A DNA stretch of 64,000 nt, from positions 62,001 through 126,000 of the forward strand of contig JAQZDE010000063.1 of NCBI GenBank assembly GCA_037576195.1, read 5' to 3'. The stretch comes from Phytoseiulus persimilis (Eukaryota; Arthropoda; Arachnida; Mesostigmata; Phytoseiidae). Positions 25,181 to 37,166 of this stretch are shown here, piece by piece. The translations under genes were made by a program, and so were the position numbers. Every line of letters starts with the position of its first letter. Within the stretch, counting starts at the first letter, position 1. The notes under the pieces were generated by a model, which had not been told where the DNA came from, ran no database searches, and worked only from the letters and a program-made list of their open reading frames with translations.

Positions 25181-28100
25181 CTGAGATGGCCTTCGCAGTC
25201 TCCCGACCTGACCCGCATGAACATCTCCTGTCTTCCAGGATGGATTTCTATAAGAACGAGAACCGTTCTTCAAATTTTCGCCTCTGTATTTATGGATCTG
25301 ATGTGAAGGCAGGCGAGACCTAGACACAAGGCTACATTGTACATTCAGTATACATGCTTGGTTTCGCGGTAATGAGATCAAGATCAGCAGGTGTCCTCTT
25401 TGGCTCGATCAGAGCCCACTGGAATTCACAAAGATGGACAATGTCGAACCCAGTGTCTCTGACATGCTGGAGCTAGTCAATAAACATGGTATCGGAAGAT
25501 GGAGGAACTTCGGAAGCCATATTTGGCTCAAATTTCACTCACCGATGAGATCTTTCTGAGGAAGTTCGCAGCGGAGTGGTTCTGCGGGCGGTTATCATGG
25601 ACTCGATTCCGTCGCGTGCCGTTCGCTTCGGTCGTACAGCACGGTTGAAATCAGGTTTGTGTTGAGAGTTCATTGCAGCCGAGCCAGCTGATTATCTGGT
25701 AGTGACAGTACTCAATCGCTTTCAACGGATATTTCTGGCAGCAATGGCCGCCGTTCTCTGCTAAAGGTTCTCAGAAGAGGTGAGTCAGGTTTTCAGAGGT
25801 CGGGAAGTCATCTTTCCCGACACCCAGACATTCGCGGTTCTGAACCAAAACGGGCGAATGGGGTCTGATGACTAGGCTCCCCCGAATCCAGCACATTCGG
25901 ATGATATCATTCGTGAAGACCTCCGACGCGGCTGCTCGTCACCGAGGAGATATCGATTGGGCATCCCGCGATTCGTACATTGCTGCTAACTCTATTGTGA
26001 ACAAGCCCTGTTCGAAATCGACACGGAGAGATTTCGCTGAGAACTTGTACCGAGATACTCCGCTGTGTTCACCTCGGTGCGCCCTGAGCCGTTGTCATCT
26101 CTGAGGTTGGCAGCGAGACCTTCCTATAGAGAATTTATCGGAAGACAGAATCTCCACCCAGGTGCTGTTGAGACGAGAGCCTCCATCGTTGCTCTGGCAG
26201 ATTCCTTAATGTCTGCTGCTCTTCCCGGTGATTTCATCTTTTGCTCTCGTCTTGCTGTTGCTGGAGCTTGAGCCTTTTGGTTCGCGTCATGGTCTCTTCT
26301 TGGCCCGAAGCAGCGAGTGGGATGCTTACTTCTAGCTAGTCGGTTAGCCAGCCGACTAACTTGCTCGCACACTCGCTCATCTCGTTCCGCGCTCGCTCGC
26401 TTTTTCGATCTAATGCAGCGAAAGCTGCTGCTGGTGCTGTCCAAGATGTGCGGGAAGAACCGACGGAAAGTGTGGCCTCCAGATGTTTAGGATGCCGACC
26501 GAGCGGGCTGCCGACCGACAACGACGGCGTTCCCTAGAGTCGAACCGGGACGGGAGACTGCTTGGAGGGAGGTAGACTGGGAGGACGGACGGACCCGAGG
26601 TGGAACCACATGGCTCGTTGTTTTGGACCGTCGAACTGACTAGTTGGCCTGTTGCTTGCCGGTTGATTTCCGAAGCAAGAACCTTTTTCTTGAGACAGTT
26701 GTACGACCGAGCCTCCAACAATTTCGGCCTCTGGGAAGCGAAAGTCGCCGAATTTCGAGAAGAGAACGTTGGCCGGGATACTCTCCGATTTAGAGGGTCT
26801 AGAACCCTCTTATTAGGGTCGTGATAGCCTTCCATGAATTTTTTTATGACGATTTCAAGCACAAAATGTGAGACTATAGAGACCGCTGATAGATAATAAT
26901 TTTGGTTCAATGCTGTTCGTATTCCGATCGGGGACAATCGTAGTGATAAAAGTTGAGTGGGGAACGTCAATAACTACTTCGTGAAAGCCGGCCTCGATAT
27001 GATGGAAGAGCGGAGAAATCAGCGCCTGATGGCTTGCGCAACGTGTTATACTTCCGTATGAGGATGAAATCAACACCTCCGTCGTATTGTGATCGTCGAG
27101 CTAACCCTCAAGTTTCTCGAGAGTACAGCGATACGCTGCCGCCAAGGAAAAAGGCGGAATTCCTGGAGATTGATGCATCGAGGAGGATGATTCACACGGC
27201 ACGGTCTGCTCTTTGCGTGGGCGGCGGAAGCACCTTGTTCTCTAAGAGAACCCAACACACCCGATTGAATTCTTGCCAATATTCCAGTCGTAGGATTTTG
27301 GAGCATCAAGTTCACAAGCACTGAGCCTGAGTTTCTAGTGGAAGCAGCTCAAAGTATTCCATTATCGACTTAATCGCGTGCGTTATCGAGACTCGCGTAA
27401 GACGAGCATAATCTGATTCCGCATCAATCAGCGGGAATCGAAATCCCCAGGTAACAAGTCTCGACAGTCCAAATCCGGAACTCATGATGAAGACCCCACC
27501 TGAATACGGGAACGCAGTGATCCGTAGCTCTTGCAAGTGCGTCACCTTGGTTGCTTGCGCTGAGTCTGACACTTTTCCGGCTCCGGGACCGAGTCACTCT
27601 CGGAACTAGCTTATGCAGATTCCGAGCCAGAAAGTTCCGACTCCACCGACTTCCGTTTGGATACTTGTTCCATTCTCAGTAAGACGCTTATGAGCTGCGG
27701 TGAAATTTTGGTCATTCTGTGAGCATCCGCACCTATGGGGCAATCAATGGTGAAGTTTCATTTGCATGCCTTGGAGCTATTGCGGATTTCCCGCGGACCA
27801 GGGCTCCTATAATATACGCGTTCTTTCATCACTGTCTTCATATTTCGAGTTGCCTGGATATCTTCCTCGGATTTGGGTCGAAATCGCTCTCCGACTCTAC
27901 ACTGGATCACTCAATAAAACTCTGACACAACTCTGACCTTAATATCTTCACATGATCCATCGGTCAGTCCATCAGTCTCTTCGCTCACACTTTCGTGTAG
28001 AAGGGCATTACAAGGATTTTGGAAGATCTTCATGATTCGTTCAACTGAAAAGCCGAGATCTACCTTCCGGACAAAAGATGCTCGGGGAAGAGATTCAGAG

Positions 28101-28797
28101 GTCGAAGGGAAAATATAGACTAGGCGACGGGCACTCGAAGTTATGCATAGCTCATTTCATAAACTTCGGCCTTGCAAGGGCTCTGGTAGATGCTTAAGAA
28201 AACATGAGTTCAACGCTCTAAATCTCTCAGCGGAGCTGGATAGTTTCAGAACAAAGATGCAGAACGAAGTAAGCGAGGTCCGTGCTCCACGAGTTCAGTA
28301 TTGAATAGTTTCGGTGGCTTTCGTGGACTTCTCCTCCCACTCAGGGGCTCTAAGGAGCAAGAAGGGTAAGTGAAGGATACTTCCAAGTTGGAAAATCTTC
28401 GACTTTCGGAGCAGGAGTCAGAATCTCTGCTCTAATCAGTCACCGACCGGGGAGCATGAGATGAAAGGATGGACTGAAGTCGATTGACCTGATCGACTCG
28501 TACAGGGATTCTCCATGACGATCGAAAGTTTCAAGATAAGGAGCGCTGCCGAGCGTGGCATGTGGTATCCGTCCAGAAAGTAGCGTCTATGTTTAGACGC
28601 CGTCCCCGGATATTTGATTGGCCATGCCTTCCATGGGACCTGGCGTTCGAACGATGCAAGCCGTGTTCGATCGAGGGCGAAGGAGGAAGCCTCTGTTGCA
28701 GGAACGAGCGCGCGGTTATTCCGAACAAAGGGGACGGATTCCTCAGATCGTGAAGCTATGACTGTTCCTTGCTGGAAGTCTTGATATGACATCGTAT
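25181..28797. other. unassigned gene-poor stretch
   Basis: The largest open frame (26410-26970, minus, 186 codons) has biased composition and no domain, and I do not support it as a gene. A short near-palindrome AGTCGGTTAGCCAGCCGACT lies at about 26339. No RNA gene or identifiable transposon ends were found. Confidence 0.35.
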
Positions 28798-28995
28798 TCA
28801 GGGGTCATCGAGAAAAGAAGGTGAAAGCCGCCGCTTGTCTGTAGCGACTGCCCTTCTCTCTGTTGCCGACGCGTCGCAGAGAGCGAGGGTGAGTGTGGGG
28901 AGAAGGAGGAGAGTGAGGACATAATGAGCGCCCACACTGAAGCTGGAAGAGGCTCCAGAACTTGTTTGTGTCGTTCTACCTTCCTCCATCGACAT
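28798..28995 (-). CDS. possible first coding exon with signal peptide
   Basis: Minus-strand frame beginning at an ATG at 28995 with a hydrophobic core (HYVLTLLLLPTLTLALCDAS) typical of a signal peptide plus cleavage site. It is followed by a basic stretch and TGA at 28798. A functional gene would need a splice donor before the stop; the choices visible are weak. It could be an N-terminal exon of a secreted or membrane protein continuing toward lower coordinates, or a chance frame. Confidence 0.25.
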   Translation of the reverse strand: MSMEEGRTTQTSSGASSSFSVGAHYVLTLLLLPTLTLALCDASATERRAVATDKRRLSPSFLDDP

Positions 28996-29079
28996 CGTTC
29001 TCTCGTTGTTTCTCGATGTTCTCTTCGTACTGTGGCTATTTTCGGGTGGTCGCCAGCCAGAAGAGTTGTCGGAGTTCAC

Positions 29080-30180
29080 GGCGCATTCGGAACTCTCGGC
29101 TCAGAGCGAGGCGGTGCGGAGAGAGCGAGAGCGCGCCTACCAAGACTCAAGTCGCCTCAGAGCCAGCCAGCAGTTCGAGATACCGAAGCTTGGCATTTGT
29201 TTGTTCTTTACTTCTACTCCGTCGTCTTGTTCCTCCCCGTCATCTTCTCCTTGTTCAACTTCTCCTCGCGTTTTTCCTCCTCACAAGAACAGAGAGACAG
29301 TGCAGCCTTTGAGCCGTTCCGGCAACTGACTCAAGCGGGAGACCAACGCAAGCCAGCGCCCGATGGCTCGCTCTCTCGCTAGCTCTGGGAAGGAAGGGGA
29401 GACCGAAAGGGGGAGGAGACTATATCCTCCAAAAAGGGGAATCTTCTAGCCGAAAGCCTCTTAAAGCTCGTGATTGGCCAGGGCAAGCTTCTCCCTCGCT
29501 TAGGGTCTTTCCCGAACCAATGGCACCGCACCCGGTTCCGCTAGAACACATGCAAGTCTCGGGCTTCTGAAATGTTTACTCCCCGCCTTGGTCCAAGTTC
29601 CTCAAAGTTTGGATAGTCTCCGCGGACCACGGCTCGGAGCACGACGGGCACCGTCGGGCCGATCTTCGCTGACAAGTTTTCGGAGAATAACATCGCAACA
29701 GCCTGCGTCGGAACTGAAAGTCGTCAGCTCTCGCGCCAGCGCTCGAGAGTTCTGTGACGAAACCGTGGACGTTGACGACGCTCCAGATGAGTCGTCTCTC
29801 CATGCCGTGCTAGTTTGAAGTCCTGGTCGGTAAGTGGAGGTTTCCTGCTCACGTTCCTTTCAACGCATTTCCGCCTATCTGAGCGATGTTCGATCTCCTC
29901 GGATCTTCATCTATGCTCGCCTTTTTCGAATCCTCTGCTCTGGATCGGTGACCGTTTGGATCGCCTAGAAACCTGTCGAGAGAATGGGAGTTTGCGGCTG
30001 CCCGCCTTCCGCAAATGTTCAGAACTTTTCCCGCTCTCATTAGAACTTTGACGATTCGCTCGGAATCTTGATTCGAAGCCTGATCCGTGGAACCATGCCG
30101 AAGGGGCTGTCGACGACAAGAGAATGTTTTGAGTAAACTTCCACCAAGAGGAAATCAGCTCACGTCCTGAGCGATCTCTG
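29080..30180. other. unassigned purine- or pyrimidine-biased stretch
   Basis: 29.0-29.5 kb is rich in GAGA/CTCT runs on alternating strands, which could be promoter-type sequence for the miR-1 transcription unit downstream or for the possible signal-peptide exon on the other strand. No coding exon is supported. Confidence 0.3.
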
Positions 30181-30204
30181 GTTTCCTTCCGTTTGTTGAG
30201 TGTT

Positions 30205-30290
30205 AAATGTAGAACAAGAAAAAAGAAAGCCGCTGACGCTGCGCCGCCTCTACTACGTCTCGACGGTGGTGATACCCTGTGTTTCGTTTC
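30205..30290 (+). repeat. degenerate flank copy upstream of the miR-1 cluster
   Basis: The stretch GCCGCTGACGCTGCGCCGCC...TACCCTGTGTTTCGT closely resembles the sequence just 3' of the first miR-1 hairpin (30597-30660), at a distance of about 375 bp. That is roughly the spacing between the first two hairpins. The segment that would be the hairpin (about 30195-30225) lacks the miR-1 seed, so this looks like a decayed duplicate unit. Confidence 0.5.
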
Positions 30291-30540
30291 AGTCAGATTC
30301 CGAAGCGGTCCGAGAGTCGTTGTGCCTCATCTTATCCGATGTTTTCGATTCGACCCTCGACATTGGAACTCGCCATATCTACTTTCTCCCGTCCGAGCAT
30401 TGAAGTGTTGCGCAATATTCGTTCTCCTCGACGCCAAACGACCGAGCGGCCTCACAGCAGGATCAGGGTCAATCCCGACGGAGTATCGATCGCTCTGAGG
30501 CCGCTAACGGATTCATCTGATCGACTGGAGGTGTGGTGTC

Positions 30541-30604
30541 TGTAGTACTTCTTTGCGATCCCATATGACGATCAAATTATGGAATGTAAAGAAGATGCCG
30601 CCGA
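30541..30604 (+). ncRNA. miR-1 family hairpin, copy A
   Basis: Stem-loop with 5' arm AGTACTTCTTTGCGATCCCA and 3' arm starting at 30580 with TGGAATGTAAAGAAG. The 22-nt mature position is 30580-30601. The seed GGAATGT and first 16 nt equal miR-1-3p; the last nucleotides diverge (ATGCCG), so it is a paralogue and not an exact copy. miR-1 is the conserved bilaterian muscle microRNA repressing non-muscle transcripts. Confidence 0.75.
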
Positions 30605-30910
30605 CGCCATGCGCCGCCTCTGCCGCTACGCGTGGACGGCGATACCATGTGTTTCGTCTAGGTTCCAACCTTGGCGTTCTGGAGAACATCTTCAGCTCAC
30701 GATTCTGTATGGTGTCTATTGGCCCAATTGACTGCCATACATCAGGAGTCCCTCTGTCCGAATGTGGATAAATTTTTTGATGTTCATATTCTTCCGCTCC
30801 AATCCAAACCACGCTACCAGTGCATCCACGCTTCGCTCGCTTGCTCCCCAGTCTGTGAGAGCACCAACGAAGATGCACCGAAGCTCGCGATCGAGTCGAA
30901 GCGCGGCGTT

Positions 30911-30972
30911 TGCAGTACTTTTTTGCCATCCCATATGAAGAAAGTTTTATGGAATGTAAAAAAGTACGTGAA
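30911..30972 (+). ncRNA. miR-1 family hairpin, copy B
   Basis: 5' arm GCAGTACTTTTTTGCCATCC, 3' arm from 30950 beginning TGGAATGTAAAAAAGTA. The seed is intact. Relative to copy C one G of the mature strand is A, and the opposing base of the 5' arm has changed C to T, so the stem pairing is preserved. That is a compensatory change expected under selection on the hairpin. Confidence 0.78.
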
Positions 30973-31128
30973 ACTCCCATCTCCACCCAGACAGAAAATC
31001 GCTCTGTGAGACCGACCCGTGTGTTCTTGTGGTGCGACACCGGAACATCCCTGCGTTGAATTCGACGATACGGGGTCAGCCGTCCGAGCTTCCACCGGTC
31101 CGCTCTCCGTCTGGTCAGAGCGTGGCGT

Positions 31129-31192
31129 TTGCAGTACTTCTTTGCTATCCCATATTGGTAATGAATTATGGAATGTAAAGAAGTATGGAGGA
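31129..31192 (+). ncRNA. mir-1: miR-1 hairpin, copy C (canonical)
   Basis: The 22 nt at 31169-31190 read exactly as animal miR-1-3p (begins TGGAATGTAAAGAAG, ends TATGGAG). The 5' arm at 31133-31153 (GTACTTCTTTGC...CCCATA) pairs with it, including an uninterrupted nine-base TACTTCTTT helix, leaving a loop of about a dozen bases (around 31155-31167). It lies on the plus strand as the last of three related hairpins within 650 bp. Confidence 0.95.
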
Positions 31193-31195
31193 CCC

Positions 31196-31931
31196 ACGCT
31201 CCGAACATCCAACGTTGTCCCCGCAATCGGCTGTCCTCGATATGGCGTGACTCGAGATGGTCGAGGCACGCTCTCCGAGGCGAATCGTGCAGTTCGTACA
31301 GTTCACGATATCTCGCTTGCGTGGAACCTCATGAGATCACTCCGGCTGAACGAGGTGAGTGGTTCAAAGAGGCACATGTTGTCGCTTTCCAAAGAAAGTT
31401 TGTGATCGTATTCCGTCGACATCTGGTAGTGCTCTAGCGTTGTTTTGCTTTCGACTGAATCGGCGAAAACTCTTATCTTCCCGCCAGTCAGTCTCCGTTG
31501 AGAAAAACGTCTCGCCTCTGTTCGAGTCATGCATTCTACGAATAAGCTCATATCGAGTCTCATCTGCGGGTTGCTGTTCAACGCTCGACGACGACAAACT
31601 CTAGAGTGGATCTCTGAAGCGTTCGATGGAGCATTCGCAAAAACGAGCCGAAAACTCCGGCTTTCCGCTCTTCCCTCTTTATTCGTCCGTTCCCGTGACG
31701 CTCTGCAGGGGTTGTTCGAACACGATCGATCGACCTGGCATTCGGTTTCACTCTCGGCCTCAAATGAGTGGATGCTTCCTCTTGAGTCTAGATCGGGCTA
31801 TCTAGCCGTTCTCCCAGGTTTCCAAAGCTGGAGGCGTCGAAGATGAAGTTGGGAGGGCTCGCTTGCGTCCCGAACGAACGTCTTGGCAGCATGCCAGGCT
31901 GTCATCAACGAGCGAAAGGTTCGTTTGTAGT
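31196..31931. other. region between miR-1 cluster and Ig-receptor gene
   Basis: Presumably the 3' part of the miR-1 primary transcript and the 3' UTR of the minus-strand Ig gene. Open frames on the minus strand (31364-31597 and 31578-31763) are basic and Ser/Arg-rich. They could be cytoplasmic-tail exons of the Ig gene, but I see no splice support. Confidence 0.3.
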
Positions 31932-34900
31932 CTAAACTTGTCTCTCGACGCCGGCCCTCAGGGCCGAGCGACTGCAGCGGTGAGGTTGAGCAATCGTGAA
32001 AGCTAGCTCTTGCTGGCATCGCCTTCCATTTTTATTCCATCCCCTATCTAGGAGAGCTCGTCTTCGCACCACCAAAATAATTGCACCGCCGGCGGATACA
32101 ACAAGCACGAGACAGGCGGCGACGATCGCTGTGAAACAAGAACACACTGTTTGAGGAAGCAAACTGGAGAGTTCGATGTGATTCTTCCTCCAAACATCAG
32201 AGCCGATCACTAATGAATGCTCACTGTGAAACACACGGGATTCAGCAGACAGAATTCTTACCCCACCCCGCCTCAACGGTTCCCCACGGGTTCGTGCTCT
32301 CTCCAAACGGCGATGACAGCATTTCGGCGGTGGAGACATGGAACAGACTCCCACCCACATTGAGCAGATGTAACGTTCCTGGTGAAAGTGAACGAATGCG
32401 GATCCGAGAGCTATCAACGTGCCGTCCATAAACCACCCGGCCCGAGTGAACTTCTTTGGCCTGGACAAAGCCGAGGTTTCCAGAGCACTCGACTTCAATT
32501 TCAAAATGAGTCGTATCACTGATATGGCATTCTCGAGAGACACGACTGTTGCTCGGCTGTTCCGCTGAAAAATCAGAACAGAGTCGCGATTACCGGAGAT
32601 GCAGGATCCTAATTCAAGCTGATTTGATCTCATCAACGCTGAGAGCTCTTGGGTCGACTCGATGCCTCTCGAAAATGCCCTGAACTCCGTTCTGCTTACG
32701 TTTCGGTAGGAGATAGAAAACACACGGCGAGTTCTGGAACCCAACCCAGTTTGAGGCCCAACATTGAACGGAATGATGCAGAAGATCGCGGACATCCCGA
32801 ATCACCAGGGTCGAGTTTCGTTCGAGGAACACTCGTGAGCCGATTTTCCATCTGAAAAGATCCGCAGCCGGCGATGCGACAGACTCAGACGAGTTCCCTA
32901 ATTCACAGCGCAGAACGACCTGACGCTGGTTGAGCATGTCCACGAAAACGCTGTTCACTGAGTGGCCGGTTCGGCACCGCGGGGGATCTGCGGAAGCGAC
33001 ATGATAAATTGAGATTACGACATCAGCGGTTGCCTCGAGCAGTGCTGTTTCCAGGTTTTCCACTTCGAGGGTTCCGATCGATGTTATTCAGAATTCGAGC
33101 GAGGAACACAAAGAGCTGATGAGCCCGCTAGAACCTGGTCACCACGACCTTTCAGAGTTCACCGTTCATTCCAAACCTGGCCCCTGATCTGGAACGAATC
33201 ATTCAGCACAACCGTGAAGAGGACTCTTACACTGAACCCTGATGGCGAGCTGATTGCTGGCGGCCACCAGAGTCCGCTTGTGAAGTTGGCTCTCGATATT
33301 ACAGCTATAGTGGCCTTCATCTTTGAAAGTGACATTTCGTAACACGAGGTAGCCCACCGATGTCGAAGAATGGCCTCGAATTGGCGTTCTGTCTTTGAAC
33401 CACGTCACGTCAACATCACGCTTCCTGTAATTCGAGTAGGAAGAATGTTATCTGGACACCCGCGTTGCGTTCGACCCATGGATGACCAGAACCACTGGAA
33501 ATGTCGAGAAATCTTGTCAAATCGTTGAATACGGAACATCCGATCAATCACTTGTGGCAGACGCGAGTTCCGTCCAGAAAACAGTCATCACGCTGTGAAA
33601 GTCTCTATTGTAGTCGACGTCGGAAGGATGGATTCGGATCGATACCGAGTTTGATGGATGAGATGTGAAAAAAAAAGTGACTTCAGAGAATCAAACGAGT
33701 GCTGCAGAGCGATTCAGGGTGGAGATTATCTCAAAACTTACGGAATCCAATCGGGTAGGTTCGCTAGGAGGCGACATTCAAAGAAGATGTCGGAGCCCCT
33801 TTTGATGCGTGACGCGTTGAGGCCACGACCCAGCGAGAGCTGGACCTCGGGGCCCTCTGAAGAAAAAGCGACTTAGGACCACAAACCCATCTTTGATAGG
33901 AATCTCGCAGTATAAACATACTAAGAATAACATCGGCTGAGCTATGAGGCAGGCGAGAAGCATCGGACCGCCGATACGACTAAGCATTCGAATCTCTAAA
34001 ACGCCTTTCGCCTCTATAGCTCTGGCAGCTTTCGGGCTGGAGGCTCTCCAGCGATGAGTTCCAACAACATTGCTTATCCTCCTCATAGTCGAGCAGCGTT
34101 CCATTCTGCCCGGCTGGGCACTCCTTTCCCAGGCACGGGTCTGCTGAAAAACCAAGACGAGAGACCGGGACCCCATTTTCTTTGATGAGCATGATCGCAA
34201 GCCTTAACTGTCTCTATCCCCTCAAGGTTTGTTTGAGAATCTTGAACAGGAAAAACCTGATGTTGCCTAGTTCCGAGGTAGTGAATGGTAGATGAATTAG
34301 TTTCTCGTTCAAGAGGGGCGCTCTTCCCTTAGCATCAGTGTGGAACCAACTTGGGTCTCGGAGATCTCTCAAACCTCTCCATCGGGAACGGCTTCGATCT
34401 CACTGAATCCAATGATTTCCGAAATCCGGCGAGTCAGCACCGCAATCTTCTAACAGCCACTCTTCACGATTCTCGGGAGGGCTCCCTCCGAATTCCACGA
34501 AAAATCATGGAATTGAGATGCCACAGCGGATCACTCGTGAGCTCAGCCAACATGGCTGGAATCCCTTCGGCAGGATCCTTCACGGGTCGGCCAAAATTTT
34601 GGACTCACGCAGAGAACGACATCTCTAGGTTGAATGCTATTTCTCTCAAGGAAGCGATATACCCGCTGACCGTCGTATCAGAGACCCTCGTTTGAGCGTG
34701 GAAGAGAAACTCATTTTTCACCGCCCCCTCTTTTCCGGAGAAAGTTCTATCCGCTCACCGATGCCTAAGAGGAATCAGTGACAGCCATTGTGAGTATAGA
34801 AGTTATGATATACTTTTCCATTGAAACCCGGCATGTAGATTCGCGCTACTTCCCAGAGGGCCTCAAGACAACCGAGATGACCCGTTGGCGTTCCAAATCA

Positions 34901-36069
34901 TAACGTGGCTCGAGAGTTACAGTTTTCAGATTGGAAACTTATTGAGAGATGGCTCCCTCCCTTGTTCAGTCAGGAAGACTCACTGATCAATTGGAGGAAT
35001 GTATGCGTTTCTATCTGCTTGTGAGGCATCTGGGGATTTGCAGCTCTGCATTCGAGGCGAAGTCCTTTCTGAGAAGCGTCGGGAGTGAATACGAGTACAC
35101 TCAACGATGTTGGCTCTCCTGGACGGAAAATTGATTCCGCCATATTTTGTTGATGTAGGGTCCACCAAATCGTTGGAGGTGGTCGCGATCCATGCACTAA
35201 ACAGTGAATCTCTGACGGTACACCCTCCAGCAAAGGAGACGGTGTATCGATCCGAATGGTCTGAGGAGGGGCTGGAAGCAGAAGAGCGATTGAACCCGGT
35301 CCGATAGGCCGCGGTCCTTAACAGACGAAACCCGGTACCTAAATAGAACTGGAGTTCAGGTCGATATGTGTAGGGGCCTGGTCTTAGAATGATGTCTGTT
35401 GGTACCGATGATTTCGATGATGGCGCAGTCGTTTTCCACATTGTATAGATCTCTGAGTAGAGCGATGCAACAAAGCTTCTGTAGATGATGGTTCCGCTTC
35501 GGGAGAATACTGAGAGAACTGATGATTCTCTTCTTCGAGAAAACACCATGCGAGGCGATCTGAACCGACGCCAGAGTCCAAGCTGCGTTGATCTCGTTGA
35601 GTGTGTCATGCGCTGCAACATGGCCGTGGTCGCAATGTCGGTATTATCCATGGAGCCCATTCGCTCAGTCTTCCGAAGAAAAAGTTACTCACATGTGATG
35701 ACGCAAGCTAGATTGACCCGTTCATCGAGATAGAAGGGACCGATTGTCGAGGCGTTTTTCCCCAAGATGGCCACGGTGGGTTTCACGGTGAGATTGGCCG
35801 CTTACAGGAGATTGATAGAGAGTGCATAAGAGACAGGAAAGAAGTCACCAAGGTGTCGTTGGTTCAGCGCACTCGGATCTATCAGACTGCGACGCGGCAT
35901 GGAGAACCGCGCGTCGAGAGAAGCCACCCAAAAGCATGAGTGTGTATTGAGAATTCTTGTTCGCCTATGACTTACTTTCAAGATCGATCCAGAACGTCTG
36001 GGGGGCTGATGGTTGGAGCCAATCCGAGGAAATCAAAAGCAGAGTGTACAGAATCTCTTTCCAGCACAT
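31932..36069 (-). CDS. sidestep-like Ig-superfamily transmembrane protein
   Basis: Type I cell-surface adhesion or guidance receptor. Exons I can support, in gene order: 36069-35976 (ATG, signal peptide MCWKEILYTLLLISS); 35800-35693 (start of an Ig domain, DERVNLACVIT); 35260-34984 (Ig, EGVPSEIHCLVHGSRPPPTI and ECRAANPQ); 33424-33231 (Ig, VTWFKDRTPI, DEGHYSC); 32987-32700 (Ig, VVLRCELG, VQCWASNWVGFQ); 32564-32262 (Fn3-like, EIEVECSGN); 32128-31932 (transmembrane helix IVAACLVLVVSAGGAIILVV, basic stop-transfer RRR, short tail). The last four are phase-consistent. At least one exon between 35693 and 35260 and one between 34984 and 33424 are missing from my model. GSRPPP-type Ig domains followed by Fn3 and one helix fit the arthropod sidestep and beat-receptor family, which acts in motor-axon guidance. 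Hemicentin-like proteins are the alternative. Confidence 0.68.
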
Positions 36070-37166
36070 CGGGAGCGGAGCATTAGGGAAACCATGAGTG
36101 AGTACCGATAGCTGTCACAGGAGCCTCGGGACGCAGCGGCTCGCACGTCATACGGAAAACTAGCAGGCGTCGTAATTTTCCGAAATTGTTTCTGTGAGTT
36201 GATGCTTCGGCGTAACCAGCACAAGTTGATCATATTTCAGACGGCGTCCGTCAAAAACAGACCGTGCATCGAACCAGTATGTCAGTCTCTCCCTTGGAGG
36301 CGGCAGCAGAAAGAGGAAGGACTTTACGGGTCTAAGGTGTCATGTGTCGTGCTCAGGGCGTGGACACAGGAGGTTATGGTGTCCCGTGGGGGGCAATACC
36401 GATTCTAAGGAGAGGGCGGCATAGCGTGACTAGAGATTGGGCATACTAAATGGCCAAGGCTCTGAGAAAGCCGTCCGCCCATAGTATCGTCGACGAAACG
36501 AAAACATAAGAACGCCCGCACAGATACGGAGAGCGACCGCGGCGAACTCATCTTCCGATAGATGTGGTTCCCGCTTGTCTCACAACCTCCTCGCCAGCGT
36601 GTTACCGTTGCAAACATAATTCTCTCGATTCCTTAGCAACCAGTAGGACTCGCTGCACAGATTCCTCTGGTACTGCGTGATGCGCAAGTTCATCGATGGT
36701 CGACCTAAAGGTTGAAACTTGTGGCGAGCTCAGAACTTCTAGATGCGAAAGCTCTTAGATGGATTATTTGGTACCCAGTCGAAGATAGAAATATTCTCCG
36801 CCTCACGATGCCGCCCTTCACGTTTGAGAACGAAAATGTCGTCAAACGAGCGTGGAGATCGCAAGGAGACTTCTGGTATAACAAATGCCTTTGTTCGGAA
36901 TTCTATCGTCGGATCACCAGCCAGGACCATCATCGCGATCATCAAATTCGTCGATGAGAGCCGTTCCATGCCGAGGAATTCCAGGCATCGAACCCCGATA
37001 TCGATCAACTGAGCTCTCAGAGTTTGGGAAATCTCAGTGAGAGTTCGGAAGGGAGAATAATTCCAACGGTTCGGGGATCTTGTCCGATTGAGCTCAATCT
37101 TAATTGAGGAGCCATATCGGATTTTGAGAAAGACAACCGGGCCCAAAGAACACCGGTTAGGGGGGC
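36070..37166. other. intergenic between two divergent genes
   Basis: It holds the upstream regions of the minus-strand Ig gene and the plus-strand NHR-Roco gene. A minus-strand frame ending at 36739 (from about 37017) looks protein-like (CLEFLGMERLSSTNLMIAMM) with a CAG acceptor, but has no partner exon or known domain. Confidence 0.3.

Noticed and set aside
26410-26970. 186-codon minus-strand open frame
   Set aside because: Biased composition, no domain, no splice partners.
30513-31226. 237-codon minus-strand open frame with internal repeats
   Set aside because: The repeated peptide motif is the antisense reading of the miR-1 hairpins; the RNA structure and exact miR-1 sequence explain the conservation.
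31932-32795. 287-codon minus-strand frame read as a single exon
   Set aside because: It runs through two introns; the true Ig and Fn3 exons in this interval use other frames with matching splice phases, and only the last 197 bp belong to this frame.
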